Translations under genes and position numbers: made by a program
Shown here: positions 50,135 through 59,211 of the stretch, piece after piece
Numbering within the stretch: the stretch's first letter is position 1
Layout of the letters: every line of letters starts with the position of its first letter
Origin: Rhizobium sp. RCAM05350
Lineage (GTDB): Bacteria > Pseudomonadota > Alphaproteobacteria > Rhizobiales > Rhizobiaceae
Length of the DNA stretch: 64,000 nucleotides
Direction of reading: 5' to 3'
NCBI GenBank assembly: GCA_024426085.1
Contig: CP087974.1
Span: 3,506,001-3,570,000 of the forward strand
The notes under the pieces: model-generated
The model's input: the letters and a program-made list of their open reading frames with translations, nothing else
Databases searched by the model: none
Told to the model about the DNA's origin: nothing

Positions 50135-50540
50135 ATGAAAATGACCTACAAGGGAAGCTGCCATTGCGGCAAGGTGAAGTATGAAGCCGACATCGACCTG
50201 GATGCCGGGACGGGCAAGTGCAATTGCTCGATCTGCACCAAGCGGCGCGCCTGGGGCGTGGTGATCAAGCCCGAGGATTTCCGGTTGCTGTCGGGTGCGG
50301 ACGAGATGGCCGACTACCAGTTCGGCACCATGAGCGGCCATCATCGCTTTTGCCTGTACCTGTGGCATCTCGTCCTTCAGCGATGGTTATGTCGAGCAGA
50401 TCGGCGGTGCCTTCGTTTCGATCAATCTCGCCTGCCTCGACGATCTCGATCCGTCGGTTCTGGCCGAGGCTCCGGTGACCTATTCCGATGGGCGCATCAA
50501 TGCGTGGTGGAACACACCGGCGGAGACGCGGCATCTGTGA
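50135..50540 (+). CDS. GFA-family (glutathione-dependent formaldehyde-activating-like) protein, frameshifted
   Basis: ATG 50135 follows AAGGGAGAGCC. Zinc-binding cysteines are present: YKGSCHCGKVKYEADI, GKCNCSICTKRRAWGVVI, then, after removing one T at 50355 (TGCCTGTACC for TGCCGTACC), F-C-R-T-C-G-I-S-S-F. The end reads NAWWNTPAETRHL. About 134 residues. Members bind glutathione or carry out related thiol chemistry, but substrates are varied. Controlled in all likelihood by the divergent MarR. Confidence 0.87.
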
Positions 50541-50615
50541 GGGCAGGGCGTCCTTGATCGCGGCTATGCTACGTCGCGCCGCAATTGAGCAGCGCCGCCG
50601 CATCCGCTGGAAGGA

Positions 50616-51542
50616 TTACTCAGCCCATTCCGTGTCGGCCGTAAACGCGATGGTCAGCCAGCGGTTGGGGCCTTCGCTGCCGATGCGGGCGCCGATGTCA
50701 TCGCGCAACTGATCCCACTCTTCGATCGTTCGGGCGGGCATGCCGGCCGGTACGATGAAATAGAGTTCCACCTGCATCAGCCGGCCAATGCGGGCCACAT
50801 AGGCGCGGTGGGAGAGGAAAGCCTGTTCCTTGACGACGTCCGCTGCTACCTCATCGATCCTTGCCCGCAGCGGCTCCGGGGTCATCAGAAGAATATCCGA
50901 CAGCGCCTGGCGCACCGTGCCGATGGGCATCGGGATGATGACGACGGATACCAGCGCCAGAACGGCCGGATCGATATAGGGCGCGATCCAGGCAAGCGAT
51001 GTGCCTTCGACGAAAAGCCACCGATGAAGGCGATCAGCAGGGCCGCGGTGATGCCAGCGGACATCAGCCATGCCGTGGCATCAAGCGTGAGAAACTCGGA
51101 ACGGATGGTTGCGTTTTTCTTCTTCACTGCGATCGCCATGGTCAGGCACGCTGCAAGTGTGATGGCCGTGTAGAGGATAGCATAGTCGAATCTCGAGCGT
51201 ATGACCGCCGGAGAGGATACTGATGATCGCGTTGATCAGAGCGTAGACGGAAACGCTCATCAACAGGATGCCGTTCAGCCCGAGCACGATCGGTTCGAGA
51301 TGCCAGAAGCCGAGGGAAAACCGGGCTCGAAGCTTGCCTTTGCCGCGGGTCGGGTCGGTATCGCTGGCAATCAGCTTGGCGACCACCAGGGCCAGCGTAC
51401 TCATGCTGGCATCGGCCAGCGAGTAGACGCCGTCAAAGGCGATCGAGAAGGAGCCGGTGACGATGCCGAATGCGATGCCGGAACAGGCGATCAGGATCGT
51501 CACGCCAATGGAGATTTTCAGGACATTCTGTTCGGCTTGCAT
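50616..51542 (-). CDS. Cation diffusion facilitator family transporter (frameshifted)
   Basis: Inner-membrane metal/proton antiporter. It starts MQAEQNVLKISIGVTILIAC, with SIAFDGVYSLADASMSTLAL (helix 2, containing the DxxxSLxD metal-site pattern) and GFWHLEPIVLGLNGILLMSV. After breaks near 51186 and 51018 it continues TLDATAWLMSAGITAALLIA (the partner acidic residue in helix 5) and WIAPYIDPAVLALVSVVII, then a C-terminal domain ending LTIAFTADTEWAE. About 305 residues. Metal (Zn, Fe, Mn or Co) cannot be decided. Confidence 0.87.
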
Positions 51543-51723
51543 GGGGCTGCTCGGAGTGGTGGGCTTTGGGACGAGGCTTGGACAGGGATTGTGGGCGCGT
51601 TTCGCATGTTTGCCTATATCGCCCTATATCGGAATGACGGCCGAAAGGCGGCTTTGCCAGTAATTGCAAATATACATGTGCCTGAAACTGGTCGCGTGTC
51701 CGCGGGCAGCTTTAACAGCGGAA

Positions 51724-51760
51724 AAGAAACACCCCTGAATCCGTGTGGATTCGGGGTGTG
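51724..51760 (-). terminator. Rho-independent terminator after ilvD
   Basis: On the minus strand ACACCCCGAATCC-ACAC-GGATTCAGGGGTGT (12-13 bp, one mismatch) followed by TTCTTTTCC, 31 bases after the ilvD stop. Confidence 0.85.
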
Positions 51761-51790
51761 CGGGTAGTTGGGGAAGCCTGCAGGTCCTTT

Positions 51791-53635
51791 TCAGCCAAGA
51801 TCACCGAGATCGCGCACCGCGCCGCGGTCTGCCGAGGTGGCGAAGGCGGCGTAGGCCTTCAGCGCAGTCGTCACCTTGCGCTTGCGCAGTTCGACCGGCT
51901 TCCAGCCCTTGACGTCCTGCTCGGCGCGGCGAGCGGCGATTTCAGCTTCATCGACGCGCAGCGAGATCGTCCGGTTGGGGATGTCGATGTCGATCATGTC
52001 GCCTTCGCGCACGATGCCGATCAGGCCGCCATTGGCAGCTTCCGGCGAGACGTGGCCGATCGAGAGACCCGAGGTGCCGCCCGAGAAGCGGCCGTCGGTG
52101 ATCAGCGCGCAGGCCTTGCCGAGGCCCTTCGACTTCAGGTAGCTGGTCGGATAGAGCATTTCCTGCATGCCGGGGCCACCCTTCGGGCCTTCATAGCGGA
52201 TGACCACGACATCGCCGGCCTTGACCTCGTTGGCAAGGATCGCCTTGACGGAGGAATCCTGGCTTTCGAAGACGCGGGCGGGGCCGGAGAATTTCAGGAT
52301 CGATTCATCGACGCCAGCCGTCTTCACGATGCAGCCATTCAGCGCAATATTCCCCGTCAGGACGGCGAGGCCACCATCCTTGGAGAACGGATGCTGGGCA
52401 TCGCGAATGACGCCCTTTTCGCGGTCGAGGTCGAGTTCTTTCCAGCGGGCACTCTGGCTGAAGGCAACCTGCGTCGGCACGCCGCCGGGGGCGGCGCTGA
52501 AGAGCTCAAATGCGGCGGGATTGTCGGTGACGGAAATGTCCCACTGCGACAGGGCGTCGCCGAGGGTTTTTGCATGCACGGTCGGCAGGTCGGCATTGAG
52601 CAGGCCGGCGCGGTTGAGTTCGCCGAGGATCGCCATGATGCCACCGGCGCGGTGCACGTCTTCCATGTGAACGTCGGCCTTGGCGGGCGCGACCTTGGAG
52701 AGGCACGGAACCTTGCGCGACAGGCGGTCGATGTCGTCCAGGGTGAAATCGACTTCGCCTTCGTGGGCGGCAGCCAGAATGTGCAGAACGGTATTGGTCG
52801 AGCCGCCCATGGCAATATCGAGCGCCATGGCATTCTCGAAGGCACCCTTGGATGCAATGGTGCGCGGCAGTGCGGTTTCGTCGTCCTGCTCGTAGTAACG
52901 CTTGGCCAGGCCAACGATACGGCGGCCGGCTTCCAGGAACAGCTTTTCGCGATCGGAATGGGTCGCCAGCGTCGAGCCGTTGCCGGGTAAGGACAGGCCG
53001 AGGGCTTCGGTCAGACAGTTCATCGAGTTGGCGGTGAACATGCCGGAGCAGGAGCCGCAGGTCGGGCAGGCGGAACGCTCGATGGTCTTGACGTCCTCGT
53101 CGGACATGCTGTCGTCGGCGGCGGCAACCATGGCGTCGACCAAGTCAAGCGCATGAATCTTGCCGTCGGAGAGCAGCACCTTGCCGGCTTCCATCGGGCC
53201 GCCGGAGACGAAGATGGTCGGGATGTTGAGGCGCAGCGACGCCATCAGCATGCCGGGGGTGATCTTGTCGCAGTTGGAAATGCAGACCATCGCATCGGCA
53301 CAGTGGGCGTTGACCATGTATTCGACGCTGTCGGCGATGATCTCGCGCGACGGCAGCGAATACAGCATGCCGTCATGGCCCATGGCGATGCCGTCATCGA
53401 CCGCGATCGTGTTGAATTCCTTGGCGACGCCGCCGTGAGCCTCGATCTCGCGGGCGACCAACTGGCCGAGGTCCTTGAGATGCACGTGGCCGGGCACGAA
53501 CTGGGTGAACGAGTTCACCACGGCAATAATCGGCTTGCCGAAGTCGCTGTCCTTCATGCCCGTCGCGCGCCAGAGGCCGCGAGCGCCGGCCATGTTGCGG
53601 CCGTGGGTGGTGGTGCGGGAGCGATAGGCAGGCAT
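51791..53635 (-). CDS. ilvD: Dihydroxy-acid dehydratase
   Basis: Intact 614-residue Fe-S enzyme of valine, leucine and isoleucine synthesis, converting dihydroxy-isovalerate or -methylvalerate to the 2-keto acids. It begins MPAYRSRTTTHGRNMAGARG. Iron-sulphur cysteines are seen in MVCISNCDKITPGMLMASLR and ACPTCGSCSGMFTANSMNC. Mg/substrate motifs VNSFTQFVPGHVHLKDLG and GRFSGGTSGLSIGHVSPEA complete the signature. Monocistronic, with its own terminator. One of few long genes here without an indel. Confidence 0.96.
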   Translation of the reverse strand: MPAYRSRTTTHGRNMAGARGLWRATGMKDSDFGKPIIAVVNSFTQFVPGHVHLKDLGQLVAREIEAHGGVAKEFNTIAVDDGIAMGHDGMLYSLPSREIIADSVEYMVNAHCADAMVCISNCDKITPGMLMASLRLNIPTIFVSGGPMEAGKVLLSDGKIHALDLVDAMVAAADDSMSDEDVKTIERSACPTCGSCSGMFTANSMNCLTEALGLSLPGNGSTLATHSDREKLFLEAGRRIVGLAKRYYEQDDETALPRTIASKGAFENAMALDIAMGGSTNTVLHILAAAHEGEVDFTLDDIDRLSRKVPCLSKVAPAKADVHMEDVHRAGGIMAILGELNRAGLLNADLPTVHAKTLGDALSQWDISVTDNPAAFELFSAAPGGVPTQVAFSQSARWKELDLDREKGVIRDAQHPFSKDGGLAVLTGNIALNGCIVKTAGVDESILKFSGPARVFESQDSSVKAILANEVKAGDVVVIRYEGPKGGPGMQEMLYPTSYLKSKGLGKACALITDGRFSGGTSGLSIGHVSPEAANGGLIGIVREGDMIDIDIPNRTISLRVDEAEIAARRAEQDVKGWKPVELRKRKVTTALKAYAAFATSADRGAVRDLGDLG

Positions 53636-54064
53636 GGACGTCTTCCTTGAACTTGTCTGGGTGAACGGCAGATATAGGCATCAGGGCACGTAATTGCAGC
53701 GGTTCCTAGCGCAAAACTGCGCCCGCGTCACGATTTTCGTAACAATATTTCGTGTTTTTTTCGGCGGTGGCAGAGTTACAGGTTCATCCATCCGTTACTG
53801 GATGTCGAGGCAAATCCGACCGATGTCGTGGACGGCAAGTCCACTCTCCGGTCCAGCGTCTCAACTTCGAGCCACCGGACCGTGGCATATCTGCTTCAAC
53901 CGCCCGGTTTCGAATGAGAACGGTTTCGGCTCACCCATTTGGGGGATGCGGGACGCAGCTTTTCATTCTCTACTGTCGATGCTGGACACTTTGCAACCCA
54001 GCAATTTCATCACGTAAACCATTATAAAAATCTCCTCTCCGGCAACGGGGAGGGGATTTTCTGT
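53636..54064. other. Intergenic region upstream of ilvD
   Basis: 429 bases. It holds the ilvD promoter/leader (no leader peptide with clustered Val, Leu or Ile codons was evident) and, at its right end, the terminator of the small gene ending at 54065. A 107-codon plus-strand frame (53694-54017) is not credible. Confidence 0.45.
54025..54062 (-). terminator. Bidirectional-looking terminator with GCAA tetraloop
   Basis: CTCCTCTCCG-GCAA-CGGGGAGGGG makes a 10-bp stem with three wobble pairs and a GNRA loop, with AAAAA on one side and TTTT on the other. It best serves the small minus-strand gene that ends at 54065. Confidence 0.7.
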
Positions 54065-54253
54065 CTATACCAACGGGCTTTTGCGGCCGGCGAGATGATC
54101 CCTGTTCAACGCGTCCCTGATGTCGCTGGCGTCGTCATGGTCAAGGCCCGTCAGATCGCGCCCGTCGGATGCAGCGGGCAGGCGGGTCATAACGTCTATG
54201 ACGGTCCAGGTGCCGTTCTTCTCCTGGCGGAGATCGTAACGCGGTTCGTTCAC
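54065..54253 (-). CDS. Small conserved hypothetical protein
   Basis: About 62 residues from a GTG start (V-N-E-P-R-Y-D-L-R-Q) to RKSPLV. The central pattern EKNGTWTVIDVMTRLPAA then DLTGLDHDDASDIRDALN is a short beta-hairpin followed by a helix, as in small rhizobial proteins of unknown function. The frame is open further upstream to 54379 (MTRRREHPSTTRYQ), so a longer form is possible. It is transcribed on the same strand as tRNA-Val and cpdR. Confidence 0.6.
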   Translation of the reverse strand: MNEPRYDLRQEKNGTWTVIDVMTRLPAASDGRDLTGLDHDDASDIRDALNRDHLAGRKSPLV

Positions 54254-54424
54254 AGGTAACTTGCCCTCTTGGTAACGTGTCGTTGACGGGTGCTCTCGAC
54301 GCCGAGTCATGATCCGGACGGCCGGCGACAAAGTCAACCGGTCTGCCGGTTGGATGCGAGCGTGCGGGTTTGGTGGCAAACGAAAAAGGCCTCCCGGTTT
54401 CCCGAAAGGCCTTTAGAAACTGGA

Positions 54425-54499
<75 letters not shown>

Positions 54500-54594
54500 A
54501 TCCGATGTCGGCGCATAGACCATAAACCTCCTGGGGCGTCAATAGGCTTTTTTCGGCTTTTTGACAGGAAGTTTTGTGGCCCTTGCGGCGCAGG

Positions 54595-54960
54595 CTATGC
54601 GGCCAGCATCTTGTTCACTTCTGTCCACAAGATCGCGCAGATGGAAGGGCTTGGACAGGACCTTGGCGTCCTTCGGAGCTTTCGAATCAGGGTTCAATGC
54701 CACGGCGGCGAAGCCGGTGATGAACATGACCTTCAGGTCCGGATCGAGTTCCGTCGCCCGGCGGGCGAGCTCTGATGCCGTCCATTTCGGGCATGACGAT
54801 GTCGGTCAGGGAGGAGCGAGAACGGCTCTTCGCGCAGCCGGTCGTAGGCGCTGGCGCCATTGTCGAACGACAATACCTTGTAGCCGGCCTTTTCCAGGGC
54901 TTTCACCAGGAAGCGGCGCATGTCGTTATCGTCTTCGGCGAGGAGAATTTTTGGACTCAT
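54595..54960 (-). CDS. cpdR: CpdR-type response regulator (frameshifted)
   Basis: Single-domain response regulator of the CckA-ChpT-CtrA network that, when unphosphorylated, helps ClpXP proteolysis of cell-cycle factors. It starts MSPKILLAEDDNDMRRFLVK (acidic pocket) and ends KVMFITGFAAVALNPDSKAP then DAKVLSKPFHLRDLVD (conserved Lys). The phosphoacceptor region L-L-L-T-D-I-V-M-P-E-M-D-G is hidden by an extra base near 54813. Further extra T residues at 54773 and 54622 displace the middle and end. Repaired, it finishes E-V-N-K-M-L-A-A at TAG 54595-54597 with about 121 residues. Confidence 0.9.
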
Positions 54961-55152
54961 GGATTAAAGCCGTTGCACCTTATGTCGATGTCGGGAGTTG
55001 CGGTAACGTCATGAAACCGCATGTGGGTAAATATCCGGTGAAGACATGAGGTCAAGCCCCGTTCACTGGCAGGAAACGACTATGGACATGATTGCTGCCT
55101 GCTGGCAACATACACGAAGCATCAAGATTGTGACATGGTAAAAAGGGCTGCG

Positions 55153-56040
55153 ATGACGCAGAACGTTAGCGAAACCGAACAGTTCGAAGTTCGCGAGCCG
55201 GAAATGCAACGCATTCCTTTTGTCTTCAATTCCCCCACAGCGGCAGGGTCTACAGCCGTTCCTTCCTGGAAAAATCCCGTCTGGACGATCTGTCGATCTG
55301 CCGGTCGGAAGATCATTTCGTCGACGAACTGTTTCATTCTGTGATCGGATCTGGGCGCACCATTGTTAATGGCGCATTTCCCTGCGGGCCTTTCTCGACG
55401 TCAACCGTGAACCCTATGAACTCGATCCGCGCATGTTCGACGGCCCGTTGCCGCCTGCATGCCAATATCAGCTCGATGCGGGTGGCTGGCGGCCTCGGCA
55501 CCGTGCCGCGGCTGGTGGCGGAAAACATGGAAATCTACCGTGGCCGCTTTCCGGTCTCCGAAGCGCTCGAGCGGATCGAAACCATCTACAAGCCCTATCA
55601 TGCCTGCCTGCGGCGGCTGATTGCCCGCACGCATGTTCAATTCGGGCTGGCGGTGCTGATCGATTGTCATTCGATGCCGGGCAATATCCGGCTGGCGGGA
55701 ACGGGCCAGCGGCCGGATTTCATCATCGGTGACCGCTACGGCACCAGCGCCTCGGCCGATCTGTCCCTGCGCGGCGGTGTCGCTGCTGGAGGATCTCGGG
55801 TTCTCCGTCGCTCGCAACAAACCCTATGCCGGTGGCTTCATCACCGAGCATTACGGACGGCCGGCCCGCGGGCTGCATGCGCTGCAGATCGAGATCAATC
55901 GTGGTCTCTATGTCGACGAAACGACGCTGCAGAAGAAGAAGGATTTTCCGATGCTGACGCAGGCGATCGGGATGTTCCTTGGCGGGCTTGCGGCGCATGT
56001 GGAAAAATACACGCCAAGCACGTCGCTTGCTGCCGAATAG
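55153..56040 (+). CDS. N-formylglutamate amidohydrolase family (frameshifted)
   Basis: ATG 55153 is preceded by AAAAGGG; an in-frame ATG at 55135 is also possible. It begins MTQNVSETEQFEVREPEMQR, then IPFVFNSP. Several indels between 55240 and 55460 scramble the stretch expected as H-S-G-R-V-Y and the D-D-L-S region. After that HANISSMRVAGGLGTVPRLV, VLIDCHSMPGNIRLAG (zinc/catalytic CHSMP) and ARNKPYAGGFITEHYGRPAR are clear, with one more break near 55783. About 295 residues. The family hydrolyses N-formylglutamate (histidine catabolism) or similar N-acyl amino acids; no hut genes are near. Confidence 0.87.
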
Positions 56041-56067
56041 GCGGTTTTCATTCCCTGACATCACGGC

Positions 56068-56149
56068 AAAAAAAACCGCGCTTTTGGCGCGGCTAAGTCT
56101 AGGGAGGAAACACCCAAGGAGGGTATTTACAGCCACAAGTGACTGTAGG
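56068..56149 (-). ncRNA. suhB/MmgR-like small RNA (alpha-r8 type)
   Basis: Minus-strand small RNA candidate of about 80 nt. Promoter: TTGACA at 56176-56181 and an AT-rich -10 around 56155-56161. The RNA starts near CCCTACAG with a hairpin ACAGTCAC-TTG-TGGCTGT, then the single-stranded CCTCCTTGGGTGTTTCCTCC likely to pair with ribosome-binding sites of target mRNAs. It ends with the terminator CCGCGCC-AAAA-GCGCGG and eight T. Position, structure and the neighbouring inositol-monophosphatase-family gene match the suhB RNA of rhizobia, known in Sinorhizobium as MmgR. I have not compared it base by base to the family. Confidence 0.7.
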
Positions 56150-56427
56150 GAAAAGCTAATATTGCAGCGCACAATTGTCAAGCAAGATTTGACCTGTAAT
56201 TGGTGCGGCGCATCAAAGTGCTGAGGTGCTCAGTGATCGGAAAATGCTCGATTTCGCCATTCTTTTTTGGTTTTTGAGGCACGTTCTTCGAAAATCTGGA
56301 GCAAGACTGCTTTCGTATCTGCCGATCCGCTCGATTTTTACCGATTTTTTCACCGAAGACTTCTTTTTCAAAAAAATGTGCCATAAGCACATTCAGCTTT
56401 CTTTTCCCCTGATTTTCGTGAGGTTTC

Positions 56428-57203
56428 ATGCTGCCGGACCGTGAATTTTTGACCGCCTTGCCGATGCTGCCAAGGCGCAGACCCTGCCTGCGCTTCCGTA
56501 CCGGCATCAGTGTCGCCAACAAGGAAGCTGCCGGTTTCGACCCGGTGACCGAGGGCGACCGCGCCGCCGAAACGGCAATCCGCGCACTGATCGAGGCGCA
56601 CTTCCCCGAGCATGGCATTCTCGGCGAGGAATTCGGCAATGTCGGCCTCGACCGGGATTATGTCTGGGTGATCGATCCGATCGACGGCACCTGCGCCTTC
56701 ATTTCCGGCCTGCCTGTCTGGGGCACGTTGATCGGCCTTTATCACAAGGGCGAAGCGGTGATGGGGTTGATGGATCAGCCGTTTACCGGCGAGCGCTATT
56801 TCGCCGATGGCAAGAACACCCATTATCGCGGTCCGGGCGAAGACAAGGTGGTCTCGACGCGGCCCTGCGCCGATCTCAGCCAGGCGATCCTGTTCACCAC
56901 TTCGCCGCACCTCTATATCGGCGATATCAAGACCCGCTTCGAGGCGGTGCAGAGCAAGGTGCAACTCGCCCACTACGGCTGCGGACTGCTACGCCTTCGC
57001 GCTGCTTGCGGCCGGCCATATCGACCTCGTCATCGAATGCGGCCTGAAGCCCTATGATGTCGGCGGTATCATCCCGCTGATCGAGCAGGCCGGCGGCATC
57101 GTCACCGACTGGAATGGTGGCCCGGCGGAAATGGGCGGCGAAGTCATCGCAGCCGGCAGCGCCTGAAATCCACGCGCAGGCGCTGGCCATCCTGAAGGGC
57201 TGA
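56428..57203 (+). CDS. hisN: Inositol-monophosphatase-family histidinol-phosphatase (HisN-like; frameshifted)
   Basis: Mg2+-dependent phosphatase, probably histidinol-phosphate phosphatase. Repaired start M-L-P-D-R-E-F-F-D-R-L-A-D-A-A-K needs one T restored near 56445 and one T removed at 56489. Motifs are GFDPVTEGDRAAETAIRALI, EHGILGEEFG (metal Glu), WVIDPIDGTCAFISGLPVWG (metal Asp; Cys where Arg is usual) and CGLKPYDVGGIIPLIEQAGG. Further breaks are near 56985 and 57165, after which A-E-I-H-A-Q-A-L-A-I-L-K-G ends at TGA 57201-57203. About 258 residues. Inositol or fructose-bisphosphate phosphatase is an alternative. Confidence 0.88.
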
Positions 57204-57218
57204 ATATCGCCCGGCGCG

Positions 57219-58196
57219 TCAGGCCGACAGGTCCTCGCTATCGACCAGCGCCGTGTCCGCGGTGCTGCCGGGAATGAAGGCCTCGATGGCGGCGATCGCC
57301 TGAGCGCGATAGTGGTCGGCTTCCTGCAGAAGCTCGTGGCGGGCGCCGTCGACCGGGATCATGTGGCCGGCACGGAAATTGCGGGCGAGGTTTTCCACCG
57401 CCAGATGCGGCACCAGCTTGTCCTGCGTCGGGGCGAGAACGATGGTCGGCACGCGGATCTGCGTCAGGTGTTCGCGAGCTGAAACCCGTTTGATCGCCTT
57501 GAAAGTCTCATGCAGCCAACGCGCGGTCGGTGGGCCGAGCGCCAGTTCGGGATGGGTGTCGGTCAAGGCCTTGTTGCGGGCAAAGCGACGGGCATCCGAT
57601 GTCAAAAGGTTTTCCGAGAACGGCCGCGAGCCCTTGTCGCGCATCAGCGGCAGGAAGCCGAGGCCACAAACGCTGAAAACGGCAGCCATCAGACTGATCA
57701 AGCCATGGCCGACCTTCTGGCCGCCGAGTGCCACGAACGGAGCGACGATGGCGAGCCGGTCTATGCGGCTGGCAAGCATCGGCGCCTGCGACAGTGCCAC
57801 CAGCGCACCCATCGAATGGGCCAGCATGAAGAAGGGTAGGCGGGTATCCGGCAGGACGATCTTTTCGAGGAAGATGGTCAGATCACGTTCGTAATCGGAA
57901 AAGCGCCTGACATGCCCGCGGCGCGGCTGTTTCAGCAGGCGCTCGGAGCCGGCCTGGCCGCGCCAGTCGAACGTTGCCACCCACAGGCCACGCGCAGTGA
58001 GTTCGCCGATCGTCTCGGCGTATTTCTCGATCGATTCATTGCGCCCCTGCAGCAACACAACAGTGCCCTTGGCGACCGGCGCGTCCGACTTGAAGATCGC
58101 ATAACGGATCATGCGGTTACCGACGCCCTCGAAGAAACCGACGGTGTGATTGCCGGGGATCGGATTGTCCGGGGTGGCGTGAAGGGTTGATGTCAT
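57219..58196 (-). CDS. Alpha/beta hydrolase, lysophospholipase/monoacylglycerol-lipase type
   Basis: Intact, about 325 residues from MTSTLHATPDNPIP at 58196; an in-frame ATG 57 bases earlier is less well placed. The nucleophile elbow is FMLAHSMGALVALSQAPMLA (GxSxG variant H-S-M-G). The catalytic Asp lies in LAPTQDKLVPHLAVENLA and His in MIPVDGARHELLQEADHYR. An oxyanion-type segment VVLLQGRNESIEKYAETIGE and ATFDWRGQAGSERLL match PldB-like hydrolases. It likely acts on lysophospholipids or acylglycerols. Convergent with hisN and followed upstream by the hsp20 gene on the other strand. Confidence 0.88.
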   Translation of the reverse strand: MTSTLHATPDNPIPGNHTVGFFEGVGNRMIRYAIFKSDAPVAKGTVVLLQGRNESIEKYAETIGELTARGLWVATFDWRGQAGSERLLKQPRRGHVRRFSDYERDLTIFLEKIVLPDTRLPFFMLAHSMGALVALSQAPMLASRIDRLAIVAPFVALGGQKVGHGLISLMAAVFSVCGLGFLPLMRDKGSRPFSENLLTSDARRFARNKALTDTHPELALGPPTARWLHETFKAIKRVSAREHLTQIRVPTIVLAPTQDKLVPHLAVENLARNFRAGHMIPVDGARHELLQEADHYRAQAIAAIEAFIPGSTADTALVDSEDLSA

Positions 58197-58599
58197 GGGC
58201 AAGGTCCGTGTCCGACGGGTCTTTGGAGGTGCTATGGCGGCACAAGGGTGCACCGGATTTGTGATGGCTCATCCTTGATCGATACCGATTAAGGAACGGT
58301 GCAGGCCAAGCAGTAGGGATACGGGAGGCGATCTGCCCGGTCAAAGAAAAAGGCTTGGGGAAACGGGGCGGGAAAAGGGCCGGAAACGGTGGGGGACTGA
58401 TTACCGCTCCCGGCCAGAGACAGTCGGCCGGCGAAGATGGGCAGCACCGGGAGAAGGGACGTTCACCGCTGCTGCCTGCCTCGTGGTCCGATGATGATGT
58501 TTTATCGCACCGAAGCTGAATGGTTCCGGAACCGGCCGTTCATCCTGCGTTTATCGGCGGAACGTTCTTGTCGGGTGGCGTTGCCATCTTGTTTTGCCG
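58197..58599. other. Intergenic region between the lysophospholipase and the hsp20 leader
   Basis: About 400 bases without a convincing gene; a plus-strand frame (58437-58949) merely runs into the hsp20 gene. It should hold the lysophospholipase promoter and the heat-shock promoter of hsp20; no clear RpoH promoter was identified by eye. Confidence 0.4.
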
Positions 58600-58736
58600 A
58601 GGTCTTGAAGGCCGCAAAAACAATTCCCATCTCATTCTCACGGGCGCCGAAGACGGGCTCGTTCACCGGTTCTGCCATCGCCGCTTACGGGATGACACCA
58701 CCACGATCGCACAACAGTTGCTCACAAGAGGACACC
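58600..58736 (+). promoter_or_regulatory. ROSE-like RNA thermometer leader of the hsp20 gene
   Basis: The last hairpin before the ATG is TTGCTC (58718-58723) - ACAA - GAGGA (58728-58732). The Shine-Dalgarno GAGGA is thus paired with T-T-G-C-T-C with one G-G mismatch, the signature of ROSE elements that melt on heating. An upstream stem, TTGTTTTGC with GCAAAAACAA (58589-58624), adds the extra hairpins seen in ROSE leaders. The extent of the element is estimated. Confidence 0.65.
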
Positions 58737-59211
58737 ATGCGTCACGTTGATTTTTCCCCCTTTACCGCTCCACGGTCGGCTTCGACCGTCTCTTCACCAT
58801 GCTCGACAGTCTCGGCCAGCCGGACCAGTCGCAGACCTATCCGCCCTACAATATCGAGCGGACCGGCGAGAGCACCTATCGGATCACCATGGCGGTTGCC
58901 GGTTTTGACGAAAGCGAACTTTCGATCGAAGCCCGCGAGCACACGCTGACCGTCAAGGGTGAGAAGAGCGAAGAAAAGGCGAGCGACAACCAGTTCCTGT
59001 ATCGCGGCATCGCCAAGGCGCCTTCGAGCGCCGCTTCCAGCTTGCCGATCACGTGGAAATCCAGTCCGCTTCGCTGAAGAACGGCCTGCTTCACATCGAT
59101 CTCCTGCGCGAGATCCCGGAAGCTGCCAAGCCGCGCCGCATCGACATCGTTGCCGCGCAGTCGCAGCCCAAGCAGATCGAAGCAACCCAGGTCAGCGGCA
59201 GCACCAACTAA
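58737..59211 (+). CDS. Small heat-shock protein, Hsp20/IbpA family (frameshifted)
   Basis: ATG 58737 follows GAGGACACC. It reads MRHVDFSPF, then (restoring one T near 58766) Y-R-S-T-V-G-F-D-R-L-F-T-M-L-D-S-L. The alpha-crystallin domain is YNIERTGESTYRITMAVAGF and ELSIEAREHTLTVKGEKSEE, with the break near 59023 before F-E-R-R-F-Q-L-A-D-H-V. The typical loop GLLHIDLLREIPE and the tail end at TAA 59209-59211. About 158 residues. It holds unfolded proteins under heat stress; expression is expected to be controlled by the ROSE-like leader. Confidence 0.92.

Noticed and set aside
51743..52990. 415-codon plus-strand frame opposite ilvD
   Set aside because: Antisense shadow of an intact, highly conserved dihydroxy-acid dehydratase.
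54539..54594. C-terminal extension of CpdR ending in KLPVKKPKKAY
   Set aside because: Product of an extra T at 54622; repairing it gives the usual short C-terminus ending in two alanines at 54595.
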